From assembly GCF_000524195.1 (NCBI RefSeq), contig NW_020170525.1, positions 53,398 to 117,397 of the forward strand: a stretch of DNA of 64,000 nucleotides, in the 5' to 3' direction. The position numbers and the translations under genes were made by a program. The notes under the pieces were generated by a model, which had not been told where the DNA came from, searched no databases, and saw only the letters and a program-made list of their open reading frames with translations. The stretch is from Echinococcus granulosus (lineage: Eukaryota > Platyhelminthes > Cestoda > Cyclophyllidea > Taeniidae). Each line of letters opens with the position of its first letter. Within the stretch, counting starts at the first letter, position 1. Of the stretch, positions 1-13,000 are shown in pieces.

Positions 1-3000
1 AAAGATGTTTACTCTGCATTTGTTTGGTCAATGATAATAGCTTCAATTTGAAAATAAAAAATATGAGTTCAAAGCGCTGGGTCTTTGTTTATAACTGCAC
101 AATTTACCGGCATGATCTGTCATAGAGTCTCAGAGTTTATCTGACAGCCATCACGGGCACTTGAGCATTACTTCAAGAGATTATTTTGGCAAGCATTTGT
201 GATACAAAAGAATTTGGTAAACTAAAATAAATTTTCTAGCCTGATTACTTGCTGGCCTCTGTAGATATATGAATTTTCCAATAGCAGCTGAATATTTGGT
301 TCGCATAAGTTAAATTGCTCAACCTGGCGTAACTATTTGAATAGATCTGTCAAGATGCGATTGTAAAGGGTAGCGACGATAGACGCATTGTGTGAGTAGA
401 CGGATGAATTTGTAGATGGATGAATAAATGCGTTTGAGAGGGCTTGATAGTTGCAATGATTTAATTGTGATGATGGGGCGGAGTGATATAAGGAGAGATG
501 AATAATTGTATTTGAGACAAATAAATAGACGGGATCGAGGGATGGATGGATGAGTTTAATAGCAATGAATGGAGTTGTTAAGGGTGGAATGAGGAATTGG
601 AGTCGTAGCAGCCAAAAAGAGCACTAAGATGGGCACAAGCATAACTCAAGACTTAGATCTGGGGTGTGTGAGCGGATAATCGGGTGGATGGATTTGAGGC
701 GGACTGAGCTACGACTGATACCATCTTCGACCTAGAAGGAGCGCTTGTCATGGGCTGTCTTGATCAGCATTAACGGTGTAATGAAAAGTTCCCATATGAA
801 GAAGAACGCCATGACTACAGAAGGAAAGCGGCCCTGATTGTAGATTTTGGTGATTAGATGTGTCACTAGCTCTGCGTTCATTATTTCACTAAGTTATATT
901 TAGTTCCATGTTTGTTTTGTTTATGCACAACTTTGCCCTTATTTAAAGCTTGCTAATCTTTTAACGGAACCTGGCACTGAAAATTTTAAAAATGCATTGG
1001 CGAATACCGGTCTTTTCTTTTTTGACGATTTTACGCATTATTTAAATCCGAGTTTACTGCTGTCAGTCGGAGCATCTGTGGAAGTAGGTGGACTCTGACA
1101 AAGTTGTCAGAACATGCAAATTGGTTCAGTAGAATGTAACACACTGCATAGACTTAAGAATGTGTTGGATATGAGTGACTTATCAATCTCTAGAGCCAAT
1201 GAAAATCATGATCTGGATTATGTAATAGGTATACACCCTTCCTTATTTCACTGTATTTGAATGTGTACAGACATTTTTTGGGACAGGACCATTGGATTTA
1301 CACGGTATTGGACTAAAAACTATTTGGTTTATCAAAAACAAACATTTATAAGGGTGACTAAACTACGCTGACGCTACGTCAACGAAGATTTAGTGAGGTT
1401 TGTGAAATCCTTCCTCAGAGGGGCGGACCGAGTAATGTCATGTGTGCACATGTGTTAGCCCATTTTAAATAAAGAGTTGGGCCTCGATGATGGGGTTAAA
1501 GTGATTTTATAATATTTATCTTGACTAAAGATGGAAGTGAGGAAGCGATATAACACTTCAACCACTGTGAGACTGTAAATCGGAACTTCTTTTGGTGACA
1601 TTGACAAGGCTAGTTCCTGAGGAACCTTGTGAGCATTTTGTACCACCGTAAAGATACACAGAAACTCAGTGACCGCGCCAAAGCCTTTTTTGTTTTATAA
1701 ATTTAGTAAGGCAAATGAGAATTAAATATGAGATTTAGAAGGCAGAACTATGTGGAAAATGCATAGTTGTAATCAACTCAAGTAGAGATTCATCGCGACC
1801 TGTACTTGTGCCCCAATTAATTTTCCTCAACTTACGTATTACTGGAATGGCTGCACATAGTTACGACTTGTTGCATCTAAATCAAAACAGGGAATTGTGG
1901 ATGGGACGCAAATAAATAATGGAAATTTTTACTCTGTGGGACCAAAGAAACATCTCATAATGGTGAAAAAATGGACAAATCAGTGTCTGGATGAACATAG
2001 CAAAGTTGCATTATGGCCCGCATTTCTGCATTTATGTGCTCTAAATGGTCAACGTTTGTGTTTTTCCAGTTCTACCATTTGACGAAAGTAATTTTAATGT
2101 CCACCTTGCTAAATTTGTGTGCTTTTCTTTTTGTTCGCAGACTTCTAATATAGTAGGTAACCGCAGTTTGTTTTAATTTACATGTTCGTTTAAGCTTGAA
2201 AAGATGAAATACTGTTGCACCAATAAACTTATGTGCAGTTCCCGTTTAAAGGGCCTTTCTCCAACTTACCCCCTCACTTTTTAGGGCTCAATCACAGCAA
2301 TATTCAAGATGGTAAAGTGTGTTTTAATACAGCACTACAATCGACAAATCACTTTGCCAATGTCCTTTTTGTATCTTCAACTCCAACTTGGTTCGCCCAG
2401 TTTGTATTTAAAATGCCTTAAAATTTACACAATGAAGTCAATTTTGCTAGTTGTATGTTTTATGTGGTCGTAACAACTAGATTGAGGGCTCTTAAATCAT
2501 CTGACTAACTAATTGTTGGAATTGAGGAACTGAAAAAAATGAAGAAGAGGAAAGAGGAGAACGCAGATGATCGAGAAAATGAATTGGAATAATGTAGCAG
2601 TGGGAAGGATTAGAAGGAAGAAAGGAAGGCTAGGCGCGTTTAGGTGAAGGCCGAATTAGGGGTCCTCCTTATGTCTATTTTGTATACCGTACTAAAGCGC
2701 AGCGCTTCGATAGTTCATTCAACCCCAGGTTAGATTAAGCGGATACTTAAATCTCCGCAGATTGTGCTTCAACCCAATGGCGTGGACTTCGGGCCACATC
2801 ATTTACTCCCCCAACCCTTCTAAAGGTTGGTAAAAATTTTCTTTCATGATACTGTAAATTTTCGCGACTCTAGGATAGACCTGGAACCCTAAATAAGTAC
2901 TTTTCTCTATTGATATTGAAAAGTAGCAGTCATTGGATTAGTCTGCAAAACTATTCAAAACCCTAGGTGTATTTACTTGAGGCGAAATACACTTAAATGG

Positions 3001-6000
3001 AGGCACTGAATAAGACAGAGGCATATGAAAATTATCTGTTTTATTAAATTGATGGGCTATTTAAATATGGATAGTTACTTAATTTTCCTTGAATGAAATA
3101 TCCTTGAGTCTACTTTTTAATTATTCAACGCTGTGTTGTTAGTGATAAGCGTATGAAAGAAGCCAGTGTTTCTTTTTTTTTTAAGGATGGAGGCTATTTC
3201 CAGTCCAACGATTGCGAGGCTTTTGTAGAATTTGGTTTAGTAAACTACCCTGGTGAATTCAAGCAAGTGAATACAATGTAGCGATCTTTTTCGATGTACC
3301 TTGATTTAAATATTTCCAACAAGAGACTAATAATGAACATCTAAAACCTTGCACGGTGTTTTTTTAGTGTTGCGGTAGGCAGTAGAGAGTTTTTCTAGCT
3401 GACAAAAATGACAAACGATCCCGTGTTTCGAGATTAATCTCTTATTCTTAGTTGATGTCAATATATAGTTACAATTGCAGTACTGAGAATACCTCATCTT
3501 GTCTTTTGGAAAGCATTTTAGAGGAAAGTTAATGTATGTCCCAGAAAGAGCATCACCGTCAGACGTTTATTTAGCTAAGTTCAACTCTCAACAACCTGAT
3601 TCGAGGAAGTCAGCGTTTTTACCAAGCATGTATGCTTCTTAGACTGTCATTAATAGAGGAAAGAAAGTCTTTAGCTAGTCATTTGAAAATCAAAGTTTTG
3701 GCATAGTGCAATGCAGGCATACCCTCCCACAAGTGTAAATGTTTCGCTCGTCATGCATACACAATGCTCACTTCAGTATGTGCCAAATTTACATTTTATC
3801 GAGTCTTTACATAGATTTTTCGAACCAAAAACCATCAATTTACCCAAACCTCAGTGTGGAAAGTAGATTACCCATCCAAAACCAAGCCTTGTACCTACTT
3901 CGGTGGAAGATATGATATTTTTTGAAACACCATTTCTACTCACTGGAATGAACACCGCCTCCCTTGATGTGAATTTTATTGAAATACTGGCTTTAGCTTT
4001 AGCACCATATTTAGCAAAAATGAAACAAAAACCCAACTTAGGTGATTTGCACAATTCCCTTTGAATTTTTACTGACAAATCATCAATTTTTTTAAATGAT
4101 GGAGAGCTTTGGTAGTTCTTTATTCAAATTGATTACTTAATTCAAATTTTCTGTGCAGACACAGTCATGTTCACTGTTATCATGCGTTGCGATGATTATT
4201 TGTTAGTTTGGATAACTACTCATATTTATCTTTAACGTTAGTTAGGGCGGTTAGTTTTACAAATTCCATGGTGATTGTGTAGCCTACCCAGCGAGGTACA
4301 AGGGGGCTTATTCGAAGTACAAAAGTGGCGCCTCACCAGAACCGAGGGATAAACCACTATTGTATTACAGTTGCCTCTAGGGGAATATTTGTACCGTAAA
4401 AAGACGTTTTTAATTGGGGTGATGGAAATTAGTCGTCATTCCAAACAATAATGCCGGCTCCAACTTTAAACCCTCGATATATATTGGCCTAATTTTTTTA
4501 TCACAAGTTAAGCTTATATCCGTCAAAAGCCTCTTTATTTGTCTGTCTTGAGATTCTTTTAGAATTTTAACCAATAACCGTAAATATGCGAAAATAGCTA
4601 TGAGTCCAGAAAAAAGGACTGACTGTCCAGTCCTTCAGCTAATGGCCACTTGAAGTAGGGTACAAATTAACTTGTTCAGTATGATTCTTCAGTACATTTA
4701 CATCTATCTCTGTCAGAGTTTAAATTAACCTGCCAAAACTGATAACAAATTCTTTGTATCCGAAAAGTGCTTTGTAGCATTTTTACATCTGATGGCAAAA
4801 AATTATGATGCAAAAATAATTTCCTTGACAACATTTTAAGCCCAACCACTAAAGTTCCATTAATCTTACTCTTATGGCTTCATTTAAAACTACCACACAG
4901 AGGGAACTACGAGGTGATACGCTCAAGTAACTCATGGCATGTGTCTAAACAACTGCCCCATATGTCAAATTCGGCATTTTCTAATTACCTTGAGTTTGAT
5001 TTAAACACTACCTGCAATCGAGCTCTACCACCTTAAGGTCTCCTGGTTACATTCATACATCCTGCGAGTGGCATGAGATCTTCACCTCTAAAGATTCATT
5101 TTCACCGTCCCAGATTTCATGTGGAATAAGGATTCGATAGAAAAGTAGGGGAGATGGAGGTGTCAATTCGTGTAACCCTGAAGAGTGAATGGAACCCTTA
5201 TACTTTGCGAATGGAGATTTTTTTGGCACTCATCCTGGCCACTATTTGTGTGTCTACCTGATGGGGTAGTGGGACACGCTGCAACACAATTTTTCTTATA
5301 TTAATAAATGAGTAAATCTAGAGTTCATCACCACTGTGCACAGCAATTCTAACTTGTATGAATGATCCCAGTGTTCTCACGATTAACCTAGTTACCACAA
5401 TGAAAATCAACTGTTAGGAGCGAGTTTTGTGTGAAACATTGGGACGAAAATTGGGATATTCAGTAGCCTACTGTATTTCATCTCGAGCTGGCCTTTGGAT
5501 GTCTATACAAAAGTGATCCGAGTAGTCGCTTCCTCATCCTGTTTTTTTTTTACTGTTAAGCTTTTGAGAGATATATAATGTCTCATTGATTTAATGTGTA
5601 TTTTCTTGAATCATGTGCTCACTGACGCCCCACCTCTTCAAACATGGCAGTTCCACTAAATGAATTTTCATTTCTTATTCCCTTCCTGATATGATATGCA
5701 CTTTTCACCGCCCACTAGGTCTAACGCACTAGGCATGCCCCCACTCCCGGGGAAAAGATCTTGTTCGACTTTCTAGTGGTAAATTTCGTGGCTATTTTTG
5801 CAAGCAACCCAGAAACGGCTTCTTACTCAGGCCCTCCTGATTGGCTGAAATTCACTTTATATACAATTTAAATGGATTAACACACCCTCCGGGGGCAAGG
5901 TCAATCCATTGCCATAATGCACGTGACTAAGACGGCCTGGTCCCCAGCTTTCTCCACCAGCCAGCCGCCAAGCTGGATAGGACTAAGGACGCACACGCAC

Positions 6001-7053
6001 ACAAGCATCAGTTCATTAAGTTGTGACGCCACAATGACATCTCTTCTTTAACGGTAAAAAGTCTCGCCTACACAGCATGAATTTGTCTTTCTACCAATAC
6101 TTTGTCTCGTTTATTTCCATATGGAAAAAGTCATGGATTATAAACACGAATTTGGATAAGCCAGTCCTATTATTTTTTCCCATTTCTCTTCGGTATTAAA
6201 AAGTTGATGCTCAATTTTACCAATTTATTTAAAACTTGGCCATCTCTTGAGACTAAAAGTATTAAAGGCTTGGCATAAATGGCACTACCAGATACAAATG
6301 AATAGTCGAGTAGTGTTTTTTGCCGTGATGCATAAGTGAGTACCACATTTCTAATTGTCGGTGTCAGGTTAATTTAGCTCAAGACATTCCTGGGCAGTTC
6401 ATGGTACTTTTCAAAATAAATGTCTCGTAAACCTTAGCAAAATTTGCCTTCGTTTGATTTTAAGATTATATGACAAAACTTGGACAAATCATTTAGACTG
6501 AAATGAAAAGCTGTGTGATTAATTTTATTTATTAATCAGATTGAGTGCCTGGATTTGCACTGGTTACTAAGTGCAATCTTCTTGAATAAAATATTCTCAT
6601 AACTTGTGCTTGAACTTAATATATTCTTTGAGTCTTGAAAGTCTTAACATTTGCAGGCATACAAAAGAATTGCCCACATAATCCAGCCGCAGTTGCACCG
6701 AAGTTAAAGCCTTGGCAAATACCTAGTCTATGCCCTATGAAGAGTAACAAATAGAAACTACTACACTAATAGCAATGTTATTAGCAGTAACTTTCAAATT
6801 CTGTAAGCATGAGAAAAAAGGGAAAATGTGAGACAAACAAATGCAGATAAAGTTAATTTCGGAACACGTAGAGCCCAAGAAAGAAAGGAATGGAAGAGGA
6901 TTAAAAAAATCTAACAGCACTGGATTTGTCACAACAGAAGTGCGAAAAGCAGTGTCCTCATGATCATACAACACTTTGTGGACAACATCGGTGAGAGCAG
7001 GTGGAGGAGAAGGAATGCAGAGCTTGAAGAGTTGGGCAGGCGGGATGTAGCTG
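1..7053. other. Gene-poor left flank
   Basis: I see no convincing gene on either strand here. Open frames are short, lack family motifs and are not bordered by consistent splice sites. The only recognisable items are a decayed LTR at 4278-4369 and small GATG-type runs around 395-560. A GC-richer patch near 5690-6010 has a TATA-like stretch but no reading frame I can attach to it. This could be intergenic DNA downstream of synaptogyrin or a long intron of a gene beyond the left edge. Confidence 0.5.
4278..4369 (-). repeat. Internally deleted solo LTR of the TRIM family
   Basis: The 92 bp begin TGTAGC and end ATTACA, the two ends of the LTR found complete at 20565-20760, but about 100 bp of the LTR middle are missing. 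The outer half (CAGCGAGGTACAAGGGGGCT through GAGGGATAAACCACTA) is well preserved. The flanking four bases are ATTG on the left and GTTG on the right, a possible target duplication with one change. In TRIM coding sense it reads on the minus strand. Confidence 0.8.
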
Positions 7054-10000
7054 TTAAAAAGTGGGTGGGGGGTAATAGGTGGGTTGATTTATAGCCCCAA
7101 CGCCGCCGCCGCCTCCCATTGGCTGTTGTTGGTGTGGTGGTGTGGGACCTGCACTGGCGGGTGGTGGAGGGTACATGTCGTCAATGCCTGCTGAGCTGCC
7201 TGTCCCTGGTTCCATGGAAGAAGGAACGAAACCATTGCCAAGAGGGCTTTGCCCACCGGCACGGAAACGCAATAGTGCCATGAACGTGAGACCACTCTGG
7301 AGACAATTGGGGTGTAATTCATTAGAATTGGAGTAGTTGTAGAAGAGGAGTTCAAGACACCCCCAGTGATTTAATTTTGAGGGAATACTACTGGAGCAAT
7401 GCCACCCTCTGTTTAAGGCGATGCGACCTGTTACTCACGGACCAGTCCGCACACCGTTAATCATAGTGCTAGAACGGAGTGTATGAAACCATATGCAACG
7501 ATACAGCCTCCTGCAAATGAAGATGTTAGGCTCGTGGATATACACTTTTCAGAGGTCTTCGAGCACAAAACGGTGATGTGGAGCTCTGGTATAAGAATAA
7601 CGTCCGCATGTTTCAAAGACGATCGAATGTGTGTCAGTGAGGATCCTAGAAGTGATAGTACTGCATCAAGCCGCCGAATGTAGAACTCGATCTCTAATAA
7701 GCAACACATGATCCAACTTGAGCTTACAGTAACTTTTACTTTTTCTCCGTGATTCTTGAGCATTATAAGTGAACAAATATTTTGTGCTCTATGGAATTAC
7801 TTTGCCGCTTTCGTTAGACTTCAAGAGTCCAAACCTGATTTAAACTTTCTTTGCAGAGGTCCCAATTCAGCTCTTTTAAGTTCAGGGCGCATAAAACCCA
7901 CCAAAACACCCCTCTGCATCCACAATTTTGGTATTCGCATGGATAGAATTAAGGAAGAGCCGAAAATAAAAGTTTTGCTTGAGTGTGAGCAGGAGAAAGT
8001 GAAGTGCCCTCTTCCAGGATTTGGGCACCATGGGCACCATTTCACAATCTGGACACAGATGATAACAAATATCATCTACTTTATATCTATTGGATCATCA
8101 TACATCTATTTGGATATAAAATAGAAATCATTCTACTGACTTTAAATAAGTAAACAATTTACCAAAGTGCAGCAAAAGTTTGACATGTATTTTTATATGC
8201 GCAAAATCTGTGAGAACATTAGCAAATAATGTAATAATGTAATGTAATGTACTTTTAATGAAAATCAAGAGGTGGATTTTCAGATCAGTGGTGGAGCGAT
8301 TAGGTTAATCGTAATTTCCAATGTGTTACCTGGGTAGCATAAGCTGAGCACTTTTGCGTATCCAAGTAGCCAAAAGCTTGCTGAAAAAGTATGATTGACA
8401 AATCTAAGTTCAAATTTATCTGCGGCATCAAGAACGCAATGATTCTCTTTCTTAATTTTTGTAACTATTTTACGTAGAAGGGTTTTGGATACACTGGTTG
8501 AGTATTTAGCATTACTACCTTCTGCACATAGGTCATTTAATCTTTTTTCTCAAGAATACTGCTACTGGAATAGAAAACAGTTGCTTTCCATTGTATAGCA
8601 CCATCTATTCTTCCGTGACGCAAAAGAGGCTTTTGGAAGCGATTCATCCGTGCCTGAGTAATTCACCTAAAATTTGCAAATAATTGGTGTTGTTTCGCAA
8701 ACCCATAGGGGAAGTGACCTGATACTTTTTATAGGTAAAAGCGATGAAGGCTTCAAATTTTGATGTTGACGAGATAATTGCGCGCTGAACAAAGTTACAA
8801 TAAATCGAGAATAACTTCATGCATTAAAGTGGCTAGTAAAAAGAAGTTTCGTTAAATTTAGTCAAAATCATTTGATTTACCTAAGAGTTTAACAAAACCA
8901 GCATACAAATTTCGCCTTATTATTGCCTTAGAATCCTTTAAATTTATTTTCGAGTCAAACTGAGCGGTATTTTAGCAACGTGATTTAGGATCGAGATGTG
9001 GTTCATCAAGTCGCATAAGACAAGTTGATGCAAGGGAATCAAATATCAAAGCTCTCACATAATAGTAGCACATTTCCAGCGATAATAAGCGAGTACTTTT
9101 GCGAACCATGCGTATTTGAGTGTACCGCTTAGCTGACAAGCGGTCGGATTAGGTTTTCCACGTAACTAAGCGGAGACCATCGACCCTTGAAGAGGTAGGG
9201 AACACCTATCTCCTTTAAACTTTAATAACCCATAAACTGCCACCATACCGTGAACTTTACCTTCACCACCCACTTATCCAGTCTTAATAGTATGAAGCCG
9301 GAGATGAAAAAGGGAACACCGGAAACCGTTGCACTTAAAGTATCGGAGGTTTTTGGCATAGCATACATCAAAATAGAAGATATATTATCAAAAATTCGGC
9401 AAAATTTATGGAGAAATTTAATAGAATCAAGGAGCAGGAGTTTCTAAATTTTCATCTGATAGCTTTCAATTCAAAATAAAATTTTATCGAAAAATGCATT
9501 CAAAAAATTTAGCTCACCAATGCGTAAATTAAAGTAGGTTATTATTGAAATTCCAGGCTACTGTTAAACAAAGGAGCAAATAAGAGATAACATTAATTAT
9601 GTAGGTCAGAAAAATAGGCAAGTAGATATCCGTTTGGCTTAAATATTTAATAAACTGGATAGATGGGTAACAATACCAACCTACGTAGTTGGTCGTCCAC
9701 TCCGGCATTGCTTTCAAGTTTTATTACTGAGTACCTCAAAAACTTAATGAAACCTACTTGAATATACTAGTCTGAAATAGTTTACAATTTGTAAACCAAC
9801 AGTGGTCACTGCAAAAAAGTCAAAAAGTGGCTACAAAACATGCTTATCCGACCACAGCTTTTATGTAACACACCATCAAGTTAAACAAGCCTAGCGATTC
9901 AGGCGTCACTATTGACCACTGAAGGGAATGCAAATCCCGATTTTCGCTTAAATTTTACTGTCTGCGCAATCATCTTTTCCCACACTACAATGTGCCCTCA

Positions 10001-13000
10001 ACAAATCAAGCTTTGAGATTAAAGGGTTTGAAAATTGAAGTGGACGGGAGAAACGACAAGGTTTTACGTAACTACCTTTATGTATCCATGAAGGATGTCA
10101 AGAACGCCCATTCCTTTACATAGCATATTGGATGAAACTTCAATGTATCGTAGGCTTTTGGTATTTTACTTAACTGTGTGTTCAGTTACACGGTCTCTCA
10201 AGTCCTCCCGAATTATATCCCTACTTGGCAGCATAGCCTTTAGGCCATGCTAGTAGTTTCTCAGCTCTTCCCTACGTTATTAATGTATACTTTTCCTCAC
10301 TACTTGGCTTTATTACGACTTCAAAGAAGCCTCAGGGTGCTTTAGTATCAAATAGGTAATGAATAAATTTTACATCAGTAAGATAAAATAGTTATTTTGT
10401 GTGAGATATTTGAGTGTTATAAGCAGCCCAACCACAAAAAGGACAGACTTAAAGATGATACTCAATTAAGAAATTCCTCAAAACAGGATAAAATGTGAAC
10501 GATTGACTGAACGATGTGTAGCAGTAGATATTGGAAGCACTGACCCTAACGAGTGATTCAAAAAATCCTAAGAAAACCTTTTCTACATGTTATACTCCGA
10601 GTGAGCACACTTTAAAAAGCTGACCCCATGAAATTCCCATAATTCAAAATTTTACAAACGGCAGTAGTTATAAAAATCTTAAGTCCTGTTTTAGACTAAT
10701 GCTTTTGCATGTTTAAAAATCAATTGCAGCATGTAGCTAAAAACGGATTATAAAGTACAAACAGACATGGGACAAAAGCACTCAGGCACAACTTAAAAGT
10801 AACTAGGGCAATTTAATACGTAACTCAAAAAAGTTCATTTTGCCTTATTTAAACTTCAATTCAGTCAGCAATTTGTGCATTTCTTAGAAAAGTAAAGAAA
10901 GATCCTTCGTTCTTTCGTTTAAATGCTCATAATTTTGATTACAGTTTGACGACATAAGAATATTTAACAGGAATACATTTAACAAGTAATTCCTCCAAAT
11001 ATTCGATGTTTTTTCTAATCCACTTTGAATCTAGCACTGGAACATCCAGTAGCTAATCTTCTGTTGGTAAGCGCGAAGCGCTTTAGCATGATGAGATTTT
11101 ATACTGATAAAATCACTTATAAACTTATTCATCGTTGCAGATGAAACGAAGCCCAACTGGTGGTGAATAGAGATTCTGGTCAAAGCTGCATTTGGGTAGG
11201 AAAATTTCTTTTCATAAGATACCTCGTGCGATGGATCATTCCAGCTTTGGAAAAGCGATTTTTGCAGTTAACAAGTGAAATGTGAATTAAGCGAAGCAGT
11301 TATTTTAAGGCAATCAATTTTAAAATTGCGTATTCCCAAACATCTAGACGTCAAATCATCCCAATAACTTGTTTGGACCAAATCAACAAAGACCAAAAAT
11401 TTATTGACAAGGTAACGACGAAGCACTCACAAATGAGAAATATGAAATGCGTTAGACAGGGAATTAGGAGCACCCTATCCACCTGCTTAGAAGGCATTAA
11501 ACTTACAGAGGGATTTAAAGACACCATGAAGATGAAAGGCATGAGTCCTTACGACTAAGTCCGATGACTAGTTCACATTTTGATGTGCTTCAAATAGCAC
11601 AATTTAAAAAAGATAAACAACTAAAAAAGTGAGAACTCTGTAATCCTAAAATGAAACGGATTGAACCTGAAGTTACTCTTTTTAATGAAACAAAGCGTAC
11701 TCATCTGGTTTTAAGTCATTTTATTTACGTGAAGGTTCGAAATTTTGACAATAACAAAGAGATTCTTGTCATTTTTTGAAAATTTTAATAATCAAAACGC
11801 AAGTTGATCACAAAGGGCAATTACTTTTCATGATTTTATCGTTTCATATTGTTTTCTTTTCAGTAATATTTAAGATCATACTGCCTCGCATGAACCAAAG
11901 GGGAAAATGTTAGTTCCCCATTTTGATGGCGGTCCATGGCTGCGAAAGTAGGGACAAATCACCTTCATAGTTGATCTTATTTACAAAATGCCTATTTTTT
12001 AGTTTGTTTATCCATAATATGCCATTACTATAATTTACTCTACAAGCGATTACGGCAAAAGCAAAAAATGTTGCTACGTTAATTACTTTAATATGAAATG
12101 TATTTATAACAGTCAAAAGTCGTTACTATCAGCTTCAAACAAATGAAAAGATTAGAATGCTATTTCTATGCTTAAAGTTTTGACTGAGAAAAGAAATGTA
12201 CTTATTTTCAAAAAAAAATTTAACGATAAATATATCAGCTGAGGAGAGAAACGAACGTTGAGATAGGCTAGCAATACCTCACAGTGATGTGAGTTAGTTG
12301 TCACTGTTTCAGCAGCATACGGAAGCAGAGGCGGCCAAAACGACGATGCGCAAAACGCAAAAACGAATGGACGAATTTGTGGGACACACACATCAGAAGG
12401 AGAAAGTTGGGAGGAATAATGACTACCTTTAAAGCGCTTGACGGCTTTGAAGAAATCAAAATGGTTCACTTTTTCATTTCCCCATCTCCACTTTCGGTAT
12501 TGTACAATCAAAACTAATTTGAATAAACGTCTCAGGAATAAACAAAATGTTGATCACCAAGGAACTTATGACATCTTTAAATTCCATTCACATTACACAT
12601 TAGTCGCGGTAGAGGAATAGATATAAAACAAGCTGTTATTCGGGTATTATTCTTTAGAATGTGAAGAATAACAAATTAGGCTTTAGTAAAAAAATCACCC
12701 TTTTTGCATAAAATCCAAACACTAGATTTGATTTTCAGCAAGACACAATTGTGTGCGACAGGTGAAGAGCTGAAAGGATTCTCGAATTTTGAACACATTA
12801 TAATTCATTTGCTAGAGGGGAGCATTTCATTTTGTTACAAATTTCGACTTTTAAGAAGGTCCTATACAAAAACCTCATAAATTTTCAGGATTTTGGTTTC
12901 CGCACTACCAGCCAAAATAAAAGATGGAATTATTACACTATCTTAAATTAACTGCGCGGCTGAGTTAGATGAATATTAGAGATTATTTTTGAGCAACCAA

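Noticed and set aside
7142..7336. Plus-strand 64-codon frame
   Set aside because: It is the antisense shadow of synaptogyrin exon 4.
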